A DNA stretch of 64,000 nt from Janthinobacterium agaricidamnosum NBRC 102515 = DSM 9628 (lineage in GTDB: Bacteria > Pseudomonadota > Gammaproteobacteria > Burkholderiales > Burkholderiaceae_D): the NCBI RefSeq assembly GCF_000723165.1, contig NZ_HG322949.1:5579995-5643994 (forward strand), in the 5' to 3' direction. The notes beneath the pieces were generated by a model. The model was given only the letters and a program-made list of their open reading frames with translations. It was not told where the DNA came from and did not search any database. How positions within the stretch are numbered: position 1 is the stretch's first letter; every line of letters begins with the position of its first letter. A program made the position numbers and the translations under genes. Shown here one piece after another: positions 43,730 through 51,732 of this stretch.

Positions 43730-44827
43730 ATGCATACACTTCCGTTGAAAACCGCTTGTTTCATCGTGCTCGGCCAGATTGCGCTGGCCAGCCACGCCGC
43801 CAATCCGGCCGCGCTGCCCGCCTACCAGGCCGACATCAGCCAGACCTCGGTGTCCGGCCTGTCGTCGGGGGCCTTCATGGCGGCGCAATTCGCGGTGGCC
43901 TATTCCGGCACCGTGATCGGCGCCGGCATCGTCGCCGGCGGCCCGTTTTACTGCGCCGGCGCACCCAGCATCGGCTACTACACGCCCTACCTGATCAACG
44001 CCATGACCACTTGCATGGACCCGGCGTCGAAAAACTTGCCGCCGCCGGTGCCCAGCGTGTTGTGGAGCGCCGCGCAAAACTTCGAGCGCAGCGGCGACAT
44101 CGATCCGACCAGCAATATCAAACAGCAAAAAGTGTATATCTTCAGCGGCAGCAAGGATGAAACCGTGATCACCCAGGTGGTCAACCAGACCAAGGCGTTT
44201 TACCAGCTGGCCGGCACGCCGGACAGCCAGATCCGCTACGTCACCAATGTCGCCGCCGGCCACGCCATCCTCACCGACAGCAGCCAGGACAAGGCGTGCG
44301 CGGTGACCAAGTCGCCCTACATCAACGATTGCGACTTCGTGCAGGCGCGCGACATCCTGCAGCAGATCTATGCGCCGCTCAATCCGCCGGCCACCAAGTT
44401 GAGCGGCAAGATCATCGCCTTCAACCAGAGCAGCTTCGTGCGCAGCACGCTGTCGAGCATGAGCCACACCGCCTACGCGTATATCCCGCAAGCGTGCAAC
44501 AGCCAAAGCTGCAAGGTCCATGTGGCGTTCCACGGCTGCCAGCAAGGCGCGGAAACCATCGGCGACCATTTTTACGCCCGCACCGGTTATAACCAAGTGG
44601 CCGATACCAACAACATCATCGTGCTGTATCCGCAAGCAAACCCCAGCCCTTACGTTCCGTACAATCCGAATGGCTGCTGGGATTTCTGGGGCTACACCAG
44701 CGCCAATGCGCTGATGCCGAACTTTTACACCAAGACCAGCGTGCAAATGGCGGCGGTCAAGGCCATGCTCGACCGCCTGGCCGCGCCGCGCGGTTCGAAG
44801 CTGGCGGTGGCCAACTTGCCGCAGTGA
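43730..44827 (+). CDS. Secreted PHB depolymerase family esterase
   Basis: This 365-residue protein has a signal peptide (MHTLPLKTACFIVLGQIALASHA). The catalytic domain has the nucleophile box SVSGLSSGAFMAAQFAVAYS near the start of the mature chain and a late HVAFHGCQQGAETIGDHF oxyanion segment. The nucleophile box precedes the oxyanion motif, unlike the esterase at 30013, so the two are different subfamilies. It likely degrades extracellular poly-3-hydroxybutyrate or related polyesters. CCCCCAGGAGG precedes the ATG. Confidence 0.88.
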   Translation: MHTLPLKTACFIVLGQIALASHAANPAALPAYQADISQTSVSGLSSGAFMAAQFAVAYSGTVIGAGIVAGGPFYCAGAPSIGYYTPYLINAMTTCMDPASKNLPPPVPSVLWSAAQNFERSGDIDPTSNIKQQKVYIFSGSKDETVITQVVNQTKAFYQLAGTPDSQIRYVTNVAAGHAILTDSSQDKACAVTKSPYINDCDFVQARDILQQIYAPLNPPATKLSGKIIAFNQSSFVRSTLSSMSHTAYAYIPQACNSQSCKVHVAFHGCQQGAETIGDHFYARTGYNQVADTNNIIVLYPQANPSPYVPYNPNGCWDFWGYTSANALMPNFYTKTSVQMAAVKAMLDRLAAPRGSKLAVANLPQ

Positions 44828-44849
44828 TTGAGGATGCTATAACATAACG

Positions 44850-44876
44850 AAGCGGCCTGACACAGGCCGCTTCTGA
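44850..44876 (+). terminator. Hairpin terminator after the secreted depolymerase
   Basis: The stem AAGCGGCCT / AGGCCGCTT with a 5-nt loop lies 22 bp past the depolymerase stop. The T-run is short. From here the DNA becomes visibly richer in A and T up to about 47.35 kb. Confidence 0.6.
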
Positions 44877-44958
44877 CATATGATCATGCATCAAGGAAGC
44901 GTATAGACCTTGAACAATCAAAAAAATGGACTTTGTGGAAGGAACGTAAGATAGATGA

Positions 44959-45144
44959 TGTGGACGTTTTCACGCCGAAGGTTTCTTATTTGTCCGCGAG
45001 AAAAACTACGTCTACTTGTCAGCTGCTCGTTACCTGAATGATAAAATCCACCTTCGGTTCAACAAGCGTACAGAACAGGTAAGGCACCGCGTGGAAGTTG
45101 CCTACCAGCAAGTGATGCTCTCATTTTCCGTTGCTGCGACTTAA
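44959..45144 (+). pseudogene. Start-less remnant upstream of ptuA
   Basis: An open frame without any plausible start codon runs 61 codons from a stop at 44956 to a TAA at 45142-45144, 11 bp before ptuA. It reads EGFLFVREKNYVYLSAARYL and continues with a basic stretch. It looks like the C-terminal tail of a gene lost by deletion when the defence island was acquired. I do not recognise it. The 44877-44958 stretch has no gene. Confidence 0.35.
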
Positions 45145-45155
45145 AGAAAGACACC

Positions 45156-46583
45156 ATGCAACTCAAGCAACTTAGCCTCTCTAACTTGGGCCGTTTTAAA
45201 ACGCTAGACCTGTCACTGGCCCCAACCAATTCAGTTCCATCCAATGTAACGATCCTCATTGGACAGAATGGAGGTGGTAAAACCACCATCTTGAAGGCTT
45301 TGGCGACATCACTCAGTTGGCTGGGAGCTCGCATTCGTAGCGACAAAGGCAGCGGTAATCCTATTTCGGAAGAAGCCATCCTGAACGGAGCTTCATCGGC
45401 AGCGATCACACTTTCCTTATCCGACCAGGAAGAGTTCAATTGGGTAGTGGCCAAAAGTCGGTCGGGTAGGAAAGGAGAGCATGCATCACAACTTATTGAC
45501 GTTTCCCGTCTTTCAGACAAGTATCGAAGCTTACTTTCTGTCAACGAAAAGACTAGCCTGCCCTTGATCGCTTTTTATCCCGTAGAGCGTTCTGTACTGG
45601 ATATTCCGCTCAAAATTAAGGGAAAACACTCTTTTTCTCAGCTGGATGGCTACGAAAATTCATTGAACCAAGGAGTGGATTTCCGACGCTTCTTCGAGTG
45701 GTTCCGCGACAGAGAAGATATGGAAAACGAAGTTGGCAAGGAGAACGCCCTATCGGAATTGCTCATTAACGAACCTGAACGGATCACTGGAATTTTTGAT
45801 CTCATAGACGGATCGCAGGAACGCTTGGACAAGCTCGAATTTTCCGATTGGAAAGGGCTAAAAAAAGAGTTTAAAATATTAAATGATGTTTTGAGAATTG
45901 TGAAAGAAGTTGAGGAATTATCCAAAGATCCTCAATTGACAGCGGTCCGTAATGCCATCACCAGTTTCATGCCGGACTTTAGCGATCTGAAGGTACGTCG
46001 CAAACCCAGACTGCATATGTCGATTGATAAATCTGGCGAAACACTCAATGTCGCACAATTATCTCAGGGTGAAAAATCGCTCATGGCTTTGGTGGGTGAT
46101 ATTGCACGTCGATTAGCAATGTTAAATCCGGAAATGGAAAACCCGCTGCACGGTGACGGAGTGGTGTTAATTGATGAAGTTGACATGCATTTGCATCCAC
46201 AATGGGCGCGCACGATCATCGAGCGTCTGACGAGCACGTTCCCGAACTGCCAGTTTGTTCTCACCACGCATTCTCCCTTGGTAATCAGTGACTGCAAAGA
46301 CATCCTTGTTTACGCACTGAACGATGGAGATTTAACACACGTTCCCTCGCAATACGGACAAGACGCGAATACCGTCCTCCTGGATGTCATGAATACCCAT
46401 ATCCGCAACGCAACCGTCACGAAACGGCTCAATGACTTGTTGGACCTCATTCAAGATGGAAAATTGGATGAAGCAAAAGCTTTGATGGCTCAGATGGAAA
46501 CGGAATTACCGTCTCAAAATCTTGAACTGGCCAAAGCCAGATTATTACTGCGCAAGGAGGTCATACGACGTGCGGCGAATTGA
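45156..46583 (+). CDS. ptuA: Septu defence ATPase PtuA
   Basis: This 475-residue RecF/SMC-like AAA ATPase has Walker A IGQNGGGKTTILKALA (residues ~32-47), a long helical middle, signature LSQGEKSLMALVGDIARRLA, Walker B VVLIDEVDMHLHPQW and a switch TTHSPLVI, with a ~90-residue C-terminal tail. Followed in overlap by an HNH protein, this is the PtuA-PtuB order of the Septu anti-phage system, where the ATPase scaffolds and controls the nuclease. No reverse transcriptase is nearby, so it is not the retron-linked form. The DNA is AT-richer than its neighbours, suggesting horizontal gain. Confidence 0.88.
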   Translation: MQLKQLSLSNLGRFKTLDLSLAPTNSVPSNVTILIGQNGGGKTTILKALATSLSWLGARIRSDKGSGNPISEEAILNGASSAAITLSLSDQEEFNWVVAKSRSGRKGEHASQLIDVSRLSDKYRSLLSVNEKTSLPLIAFYPVERSVLDIPLKIKGKHSFSQLDGYENSLNQGVDFRRFFEWFRDREDMENEVGKENALSELLINEPERITGIFDLIDGSQERLDKLEFSDWKGLKKEFKILNDVLRIVKEVEELSKDPQLTAVRNAITSFMPDFSDLKVRRKPRLHMSIDKSGETLNVAQLSQGEKSLMALVGDIARRLAMLNPEMENPLHGDGVVLIDEVDMHLHPQWARTIIERLTSTFPNCQFVLTTHSPLVISDCKDILVYALNDGDLTHVPSQYGQDANTVLLDVMNTHIRNATVTKRLNDLLDLIQDGKLDEAKALMAQMETELPSQNLELAKARLLLRKEVIRRAAN

Positions 46584-47205
46584 CAAGGGAAAAGAATGTA
46601 TCGAGCTCACACACTGGAAAAGAAAAAATCCCAACGGCCGTTATATTCAAATTGATGATCCAACCAGACGCGCCATACGGCAATCCCTGCTGGATGAGCA
46701 ACACGGATTATGTGCATTTTGTTGCCAACAGCTTCCGAGTATTGATGAATGTCACAACGAACATTTACAGGCACAGGCAACTCATAATACCAAGACTCTT
46801 GATCATGATAATCTGGTAGCCAGTTGCAATACCAAGAAGCAATGTGGTGATGCCCATGGCTCGCAATCATTACCGTTGACGCCACTGATGCACGAGTGTG
46901 AAACTGAATTACATTTCAAGTTAAGTGGCCGGGTGGAGGGTAGTACAGACCGTGCCAAGGAAGCTATTCGCGTATTAAATCTGGGAGACTCCGAGGATAA
47001 AAACAAAGCTCTGATTTCCAGACGAAAACAGCTATGTGATGCATTGATGTGGAATCATTATGGTAATAATTTTGAAAATTTACAGCCAGAAGACGACGAA
47101 GTTATCGAATTACTCATCAATGAAATATCACAACCTGAAAATGGATACCTTGAGCCATTTTCGCCTGTCTTAGTCAGCATGCTGCGTAAGCAGTTGAGAA
47201 CATAA
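46570..47205 (+). CDS. ptuB: Septu defence HNH nuclease PtuB
   Basis: The start is the GTG at 46570, because AAGGAGG lies ten bases upstream (46554-46560) and the protein then begins (V)RRIDKGKE, as PtuB proteins do. The frame overlaps ptuA by 14 bp. The 211 residues carry an HNH/zinc core: GLCAFCCQQLPSIDECHNEHL, then LDHDNLVASC and KQCGDAHG. PtuB degrades DNA or otherwise blocks phage when released by PtuA. It ends the defence pair. Confidence 0.87.
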   Translation: MRRIDKGKECIELTHWKRKNPNGRYIQIDDPTRRAIRQSLLDEQHGLCAFCCQQLPSIDECHNEHLQAQATHNTKTLDHDNLVASCNTKKQCGDAHGSQSLPLTPLMHECETELHFKLSGRVEGSTDRAKEAIRVLNLGDSEDKNKALISRRKQLCDALMWNHYGNNFENLQPEDDEVIELLINEISQPENGYLEPFSPVLVSMLRKQLRT

Positions 47206-47284
47206 AACTTCCCGCCGACACGGTTATAATGTATTTAACCACCCCGACCTTTTTGGAACCTTTTTTTGCGGATTTTTCTAAAAA

Positions 47285-47322
47285 CCTATCTCAGTAAGGA
47301 ATGCGTCGTTTTCTGAGATAGG
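47285..47322. repeat. Hairpin resembling MITE termini
   Basis: CCTATCTCAG (47285-47294) and CTGAGATAGG (47313-47322) form a perfect 10-bp inverted repeat with an 18-nt spacer, between the convergent ptuB and gabD genes. The arms resemble the MITE ends (CCTATCCCAG/CTGGGATAGG), and the spacer begins like copy 1. It may be a much-reduced relative or simply a terminator. There is no long T-run. Confidence 0.45.
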
Positions 47323-47368
47323 CACTGAAAGAACGTCAAGCAAGCCGTAACTGCAAGTATTCCCGTAT

Positions 47369-48823
47369 TTAAATCCCGCCCATGCAGATGTACTTGATGA
47401 CCAGATAATCGTCGATGCCGTACTTCGACCCTTCGCGCCCGAGGCCGGATTGCTTGACTCCGCCGAACGGCGCGATTTCATTGGAAATCAAGCCGGTATT
47501 GACGCCGACCATGCCGGTTTCCAGGCCTTCCGCGACGCGCCAGATGCGGCCGATATCGCGCGAATAAAAATACGAGGCCAGGCCGAATTCGGTGTCGTTG
47601 GCCAGCGCGACCACTTCCTCGTCGGTCTGGAAGCGGAACAGCGCCGCCAGCGGGCCGAAGATTTCTTCGGTCGCCACGCGCATGTCGTGCGTCATGTCGG
47701 CGATCACGGTCGGCTCGAAAAAGCTGTGGCCCAGCGCGTGGCGCTTGCCGCCGGCCAGCAGGCGGCCGCCCTTGGCCAGCGCGTCGGCCACATAGGACTC
47801 GACTTTTTGCACCGCCTTGTCGTCGATCAGCGGACCTTGGGTGGTGCCCGCCTCGGCGCCATTGCCAACCTTCAGCGTGGCGACCGCGGCCACCAGTTTT
47901 TCGGCGAACGCCTGGTACACGCCGTCTTGCACATAGATGCGGTTGGCGCAAATGCAGGTCTGGCCGACATTGCGGTATTTCGACGCCATCACGCCTTCGA
48001 TGGCGGCGTCCAGGTCGGCGTCGTCGAACACGATGAAGGCCGCGTTGCCGCCCAGTTCCAGCGACAGTTTCTTGACGGTCGGCGCGGATTGCTGCATCAG
48101 CAAACGCCCGACCTGGGTCGAACCGGTGAAGCTTAATTTACGCACGATCGGATTGCCGGTCATTTCGGCGCCGATGTCCTTCGGCGCCCCCGTGACGATG
48201 CTGAATACGCCGGCCGGCACGCCGGCGCGCTCGGCCAGCACAGCCAGCGCCAGCGCCGAGAACGGCGTCGCTTCGGCCGGTTTCAACACCATCGGGCATC
48301 CCGCGGCCAGCGCCGGGCCGACCTTGCGGGTGATCATCGCGGACGGAAAATTCCACGGCGTGATCGCGGCGCACACACCGATCGGCTCCTTGGCGACGAC
48401 GATGCGGCGGTCCGGCCACGGCGATTGCAGCGTGTCGCCGGCAATCCGCTTGGCTTCCTCGGCGAACCATTCGATGAAGGCGGAACCGAACTGGATTTCA
48501 CCCTTGGCTTCGGCCAGCGGCTTGCCCTGTTCGGTGGTCATGATCAGCGCCAGGTCGTCGCTGTTTTCAACGATCAGCTCATACCAGCGGCGCAGCACGG
48601 CGCCGCGCTCCTTGGCGGTTTTCTTGCGCCAGGCCGGCCAGGCGGCGTTGGCCGCCTCGATCGCCCGGCGGGTTTCGGCGGCGCCCATCAGCGGCACGCT
48701 GCCGATGATGTCGCCGCTGGCGGGATTGCTCACGTCAAACGTCTGGCCACTGTCGGCGTCAACCCAGGCGCCGTTCAGGTAAGCCTGCTGGCGCAGCAAG
48801 GAAGCATCTTTCAATTGCAGCAT
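47369..48823 (-). CDS. gabD: NAD(P)-dependent succinate-semialdehyde dehydrogenase
   Basis: This 484-residue aldehyde dehydrogenase starts at the ATG at 48823, with GGAG upstream. Motifs are FTGSTQVGRLLM (nucleotide fold), LELGGNAAFIVFDDAD (catalytic Glu), GQTCICANRIYVQDGVY (catalytic Cys; the CxCxNR form is characteristic of SSADH) and GGVKQSGLGREGSKYG at the end. It oxidises succinate semialdehyde to succinate in GABA use. It is monocistronic here, with no gabT nearby. Confidence 0.92.
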   Translation of the reverse strand: MLQLKDASLLRQQAYLNGAWVDADSGQTFDVSNPASGDIIGSVPLMGAAETRRAIEAANAAWPAWRKKTAKERGAVLRRWYELIVENSDDLALIMTTEQGKPLAEAKGEIQFGSAFIEWFAEEAKRIAGDTLQSPWPDRRIVVAKEPIGVCAAITPWNFPSAMITRKVGPALAAGCPMVLKPAEATPFSALALAVLAERAGVPAGVFSIVTGAPKDIGAEMTGNPIVRKLSFTGSTQVGRLLMQQSAPTVKKLSLELGGNAAFIVFDDADLDAAIEGVMASKYRNVGQTCICANRIYVQDGVYQAFAEKLVAAVATLKVGNGAEAGTTQGPLIDDKAVQKVESYVADALAKGGRLLAGGKRHALGHSFFEPTVIADMTHDMRVATEEIFGPLAALFRFQTDEEVVALANDTEFGLASYFYSRDIGRIWRVAEGLETGMVGVNTGLISNEIAPFGGVKQSGLGREGSKYGIDDYLVIKYICMGGI

Positions 48824-48894
48824 GTATATCTCCGGTCTGTTTGCATATCGACGGGGGATACTATGCCACAGCCCGGCCTTTGCTGCAGTCTGCG

Positions 48895-49737
48895 TCAACT
48901 GACTTTAAAAGACGACAATTTCGGGTCCGGCGGCGGGTAATCGAGCTTCAGCGCCTGCAAGGTTTCAAGCAGTAGCGACGCGACCACCAGGTTGCGCTGG
49001 GTCTTCGAGTTGGACGGCACCACGTACCACGGCGCGTGGTCTGCATCGGTTTCGGCGATCGCCGCTTCATACGCGCGCTGGTAGCCGTCCCACAGCTTGC
49101 GCTGGGCGATGTCGTTCGGATCGAATTTCCACTGCCGATTCGGATCGTCGAGCCGCTCCTGCAAGCGGCCGCGCTGTTCATCCTTCGAGATATGCAGGAA
49201 GACCTTGACGATGATGGTGCCGGTTTCGCTCAGCATGCGCTCGAAATCGCGGATATGGCCATAGCGGCGCTGGCATTCCTTCCTGTCGATCAAGTTTTGC
49301 ACCCGCGTGATCAGCACGTCTTCGTAATGGCTGCGGTTGAAGATCGCGATCTCGCCCTTGACCGGCACATGCTGGTGCACCCGCCACAGGTAATCGTGGG
49401 CCAGCTCGATATCGGTCGGTCCCTTGAACGCCACCGCGCGGATGCCCATCGGATTGATATGGCTGAACATCGCCTTCACCGTGCCATCCTTGCCGGACGT
49501 ATCCATGCCCTGCAAGACCAGCAGCACTTTTTGGCGGCGCTGCGCGTACAGCATGTCCTGGCATGCGGCGATCTGCGCCGTCAGCGCGGCGATTTCCTCG
49601 CGGTCCAGCGCCTTGCACTGGGCCTTGGTCAATTTCTTGTTGGCGGCCTTGGTGGCGGCGCCCAGCAAGATCGCACCGGCCTGTTCGTCGCTCAGCCTGA
49701 GCTGCCTGGCGGCGCGGAATCTGTCGCGTACTTTCAT
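48895..49737 (-). CDS. Polyphosphate kinase 2 family protein
   Basis: This 280-residue PPK2 enzyme has the Walker A-like VLQGMDTSGKDGTVKAMFSH, the Walker B-like AIFNRSHYEDVLITRV and a lid with KVFLHISKDEQRGRLQERLD. It transfers phosphate between polyphosphate and nucleotides; one-domain PPK2s of this size usually make ADP or ATP from AMP/ADP and polyP. Its start overlaps the stop of the truncated CoA-binding gene by four bases. Confidence 0.92.
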   Translation of the reverse strand: MKVRDRFRAARQLRLSDEQAGAILLGAATKAANKKLTKAQCKALDREEIAALTAQIAACQDMLYAQRRQKVLLVLQGMDTSGKDGTVKAMFSHINPMGIRAVAFKGPTDIELAHDYLWRVHQHVPVKGEIAIFNRSHYEDVLITRVQNLIDRKECQRRYGHIRDFERMLSETGTIIVKVFLHISKDEQRGRLQERLDDPNRQWKFDPNDIAQRKLWDGYQRAYEAAIAETDADHAPWYVVPSNSKTQRNLVVASLLLETLQALKLDYPPPDPKLSSFKVS

Positions 49738-49979
49738 GCTGCCTCCAGCCTGGCGTGCTCGATTTTAAGGCAATGGTCCATCACTACATCGAGCCCGGCG
49801 GCGGCCAGCGTGGCGTAACAGCGCTGGCCGAGAATATCCCGGCCGGCATACGAGGGATTGACGGGGAGGATACGGTAGCCGTGGGCCAGCAGGTAGGCGG
49901 CCACCTGGTGGCCGGCCACCGCGATGATGCGGCTTGCGGCGAGAAGATCGACGATAGTGCGATGGGCGATAGTGCTCAT
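49734..49979 (-). pseudogene. CoA-binding (YccU-type) protein with two internal deletions
   Basis: This 81-residue frame keeps the ends of the usual ~140-residue CoA-binding protein: a start like ...LLAASRIIAVAG, then VAAYLLAHGYRILPVNPSYAG and ILGQRCYATLA, then the normal C-terminus AAGLDVVMDHCLKIEH. Compared with family members, about ten residues after the glycine turn and roughly 50 residues of the middle are absent, both in frame. The Rossmann core cannot fold normally, so I treat it as a broken gene. It may still be translated and coupled to the PPK2 gene. Confidence 0.7.
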
Positions 49980-50070
49980 GATGACGACCATGGAAACGTG
50001 CGACGGTGCGCTTGCAGCGTAGCAGATTATGGCAGGCAGGCGGCGCCGCTTATCCAGGCGCCGGGTATTT

Positions 50071-50186
50071 TTACAGCGCCGCGCGCAAATCGGCCAGCAA
50101 ATCGTCCTGGTCTTCGATGCCCGCGTGCAGCCGCAGCGGCTATTAACGGGCTTGAACAGCTTGAGGCGGCTGGCCAAGCGTTCTAA
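50071..50186 (-). pseudogene. 3' stub of a cystathionine beta-lyase-like gene
   Basis: On the minus strand the last 20 codons read RLHAGIEDQDDLLADLRAAL and stop at 50071, matching the C-terminus of MetC-type Cys/Met-metabolism PLP enzymes. Just upstream, in another frame, is LERLASRLKLFK, similar to the segment ~60 residues earlier in those enzymes. The stub is therefore frame-shifted and deleted, and it ends exactly at the TAA bordering MITE copy 3. The rest of the gene is missing. Confidence 0.6.
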
Positions 50187-50344
50187 GAGCCTATCCCAGT
50201 AGATGAATACGTCCCCTGCTGGCGCCCCTCAGCAGCGGGGACTGCGTTGATCGTCGTCGCGTGGCCCGCCACGCTTCCTCCTCACGCCTGGTCCGCGCTG
50301 CTGATGCGCTGCCAGCAGAAGACGCTCACTACTGGGATAGGCTC
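50187..50344 (-). mobile_element. MITE-like element, copy 3
   Basis: This 158-bp element is in opposite orientation to copies 1 and 2 and nearly identical to copy 2. Its ends are GAGCCTATCCCAGTAG and CTACTGGGATAGGCTC, flanked by TAA on both sides (50184-50186, 50345-50347). The central hairpin is GCGTGGC/GCCACGC (50259-50274). It separates the metC-like stub from a second, different element that begins right after its target duplication. Confidence 0.88.
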
Positions 50345-50347
50345 TAA

Positions 50348-50513
50348 GAACCAGGTTTTTCAAGGCGCTAAGCATTTGATTTCATTGATTTTCATAGGAA
50401 ACGCTGCTATTTTTCGCTGATTTTTAACGATCTGTTTCAGTAAAAAATCTCATCAATAAGCACTTCTCCAGAGGAGAACGGACGAAATGCAAAGACCTTG
50501 AAAAACCTGGCTC
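50348..50513. mobile_element. Second MITE-like element with different terminal repeats
   Basis: GAACCAGGTTTTTCAAGG (50348-50365) and its inverse CCTTGAAAAACCTGGCTC (50496-50513) match in 17 of 18 positions and bound 166 bp of AT-rich, non-coding DNA. The flanks CTAA and TTAG are inverse to each other, so the element sits in a small palindrome, as some IS1182/IS1380-type insertions do. There is no transposase. It starts immediately after the right TAA of MITE copy 3. Confidence 0.68.
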
Positions 50514-50681
50514 TTAGCGGCGCCAGGCAACGACGGAGCATTCCGCAACGCCGCCACAGAGACCACTGGAGCGCTGCATGCTTGTGCTTCGGCGCGCCCC
50601 TGGCCCACTGATGGAAGTTAATGGTGACGCGCCTTTCCTCTGCAAGGCGGCGCAACGCTTCACATCGCCTGGCAACCCCGC
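50514..50681. other. Unassigned stretch beside the TauD gene
   Basis: These 168 bp separate the second MITE-like element from the 3' end of the TauD-like gene. A minus-strand frame (50437-50703) crosses it but overlaps both the element and the TauD coding end, and no family is recognisable. I see no gene here. It may hold the end of the biosynthetic operon transcript. Confidence 0.5.
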
Positions 50682-51713
50682 CTACGCCGGCTCCGGCCGC
50701 CACACCGCCGAACGCTCAACCATCTCGCCCATCGCCACCACGATCTGCCGCGGCGGAACATAGGGATCGCGCGCATGGGCCACCAGCATATTGTCCAGCA
50801 TGATCACGTCGCCCTGCTGCCAGTTGAAACGCACTGCGGATTCTTCGTACAGGCGTCCGAGCAAGTCCATGACCTCGTCTTCGATCGGCGTACCGTCGCC
50901 GTAACAGACATTACGCGGCAAGCCGTCGATGCCAAACACGTCGATCAAATCGTCGCGCGCTTCGCTGCCCAGGCTATGGGGATGATGCAACTGCACTTGG
51001 TTGAAAAAGGCGCGTTCGCCAGTCAGCGGATGGCGTATCACCGCCGGACATATACTACGCGTCTGCAAAATATCGCCAGCCAGCCAGCGGTAGGCGATGC
51101 CCGCCGTCCGGCAGCGCTGCTCGACCTCACCGCGCTGATCGGTCTTGAAAAATTCCCGCCACGACAAATCAAGCCCTTGCTGGAAAGTCCGGACATAACT
51201 CAAGCCTTGCTGCTCGAACCTGTCGGCCAGGCCGGCCGGCAAGCGCGACAACATGTGCCGGATATCGACCAGCGGCGTCGCACCGCCTTCGCGGGACGCC
51301 TGCTCGCAATAAAATAATTGCTTGCGCGGCCATTTTTCCAGATGCGCGCTTTCATTGTGAAAGAGGATCATCTCTTGCTCGGGATAAGGAGTGGAACGAT
51401 ATACCCGCTCGCCGCCCTCTTTTTTCGGCAAGTCGCCGTATTCCCCGTACAGGCCTGGCGACAGCGCTTCAGCGAACGACTCGAATTGGCGCACGGAAGA
51501 CAAGCCGAAATCGCGGAACAAAATCGCGCCATGCCGACACAGGGCCGCTTCAATGGCGGCGCGGCGCGGCGCCGGCCAGGCGAACGGATCGAGGCCGCCG
51601 TGTGCAGGCTGTATCAGCAGCGGCAGGTTCTGGCCGCCGCGCAGCAGCGAAAGCTTGACCGACGCGTCAAATCCGTAAGCGTCGGGATCGGTAAAAAAGT
51701 CTGAGGAATGCAT
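50682..51713 (-). CDS. TauD/TfdA-family dioxygenase, SyrP-like hydroxylase
   Basis: This 343-residue Fe(II)/2-oxoglutarate oxygenase has the metal site FHNESAH (His and acidic residue) and distal VAHARDPY (His), an early GAILFRDFG segment and late FNQVQLHHPHSLG, as in the TauD-like hydroxylases attached to peptide synthetases. SyrP-type members hydroxylate a carrier-bound aspartate at the beta carbon. It follows the NRPS gene by 19 bp on the same strand. The ATG at 51713 with AAGG upstream is preferred over 51743, which overlaps the NRPS end. Its likely target is the Asp-type module. Confidence 0.87.
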   Translation of the reverse strand: MHSSDFFTDPDAYGFDASVKLSLLRGGQNLPLLIQPAHGGLDPFAWPAPRRAAIEAALCRHGAILFRDFGLSSVRQFESFAEALSPGLYGEYGDLPKKEGGERVYRSTPYPEQEMILFHNESAHLEKWPRKQLFYCEQASREGGATPLVDIRHMLSRLPAGLADRFEQQGLSYVRTFQQGLDLSWREFFKTDQRGEVEQRCRTAGIAYRWLAGDILQTRSICPAVIRHPLTGERAFFNQVQLHHPHSLGSEARDDLIDVFGIDGLPRNVCYGDGTPIEDEVMDLLGRLYEESAVRFNWQQGDVIMLDNMLVAHARDPYVPPRQIVVAMGEMVERSAVWRPEPA

Positions 51714-51732
51714 AAAAGTACCTTGTCCTTGG

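Noticed and set aside
45156..47205. Possibility of a retron (Ec78-type) rather than stand-alone Septu
   Set aside because: No reverse transcriptase gene and no msr/msd-like inverted repeats are seen upstream or downstream.
50437..50703. 88-residue minus-strand frame after the TauD-like gene
   Set aside because: It runs through the second MITE-like element and overlaps the TauD coding end; no family is recognisable.
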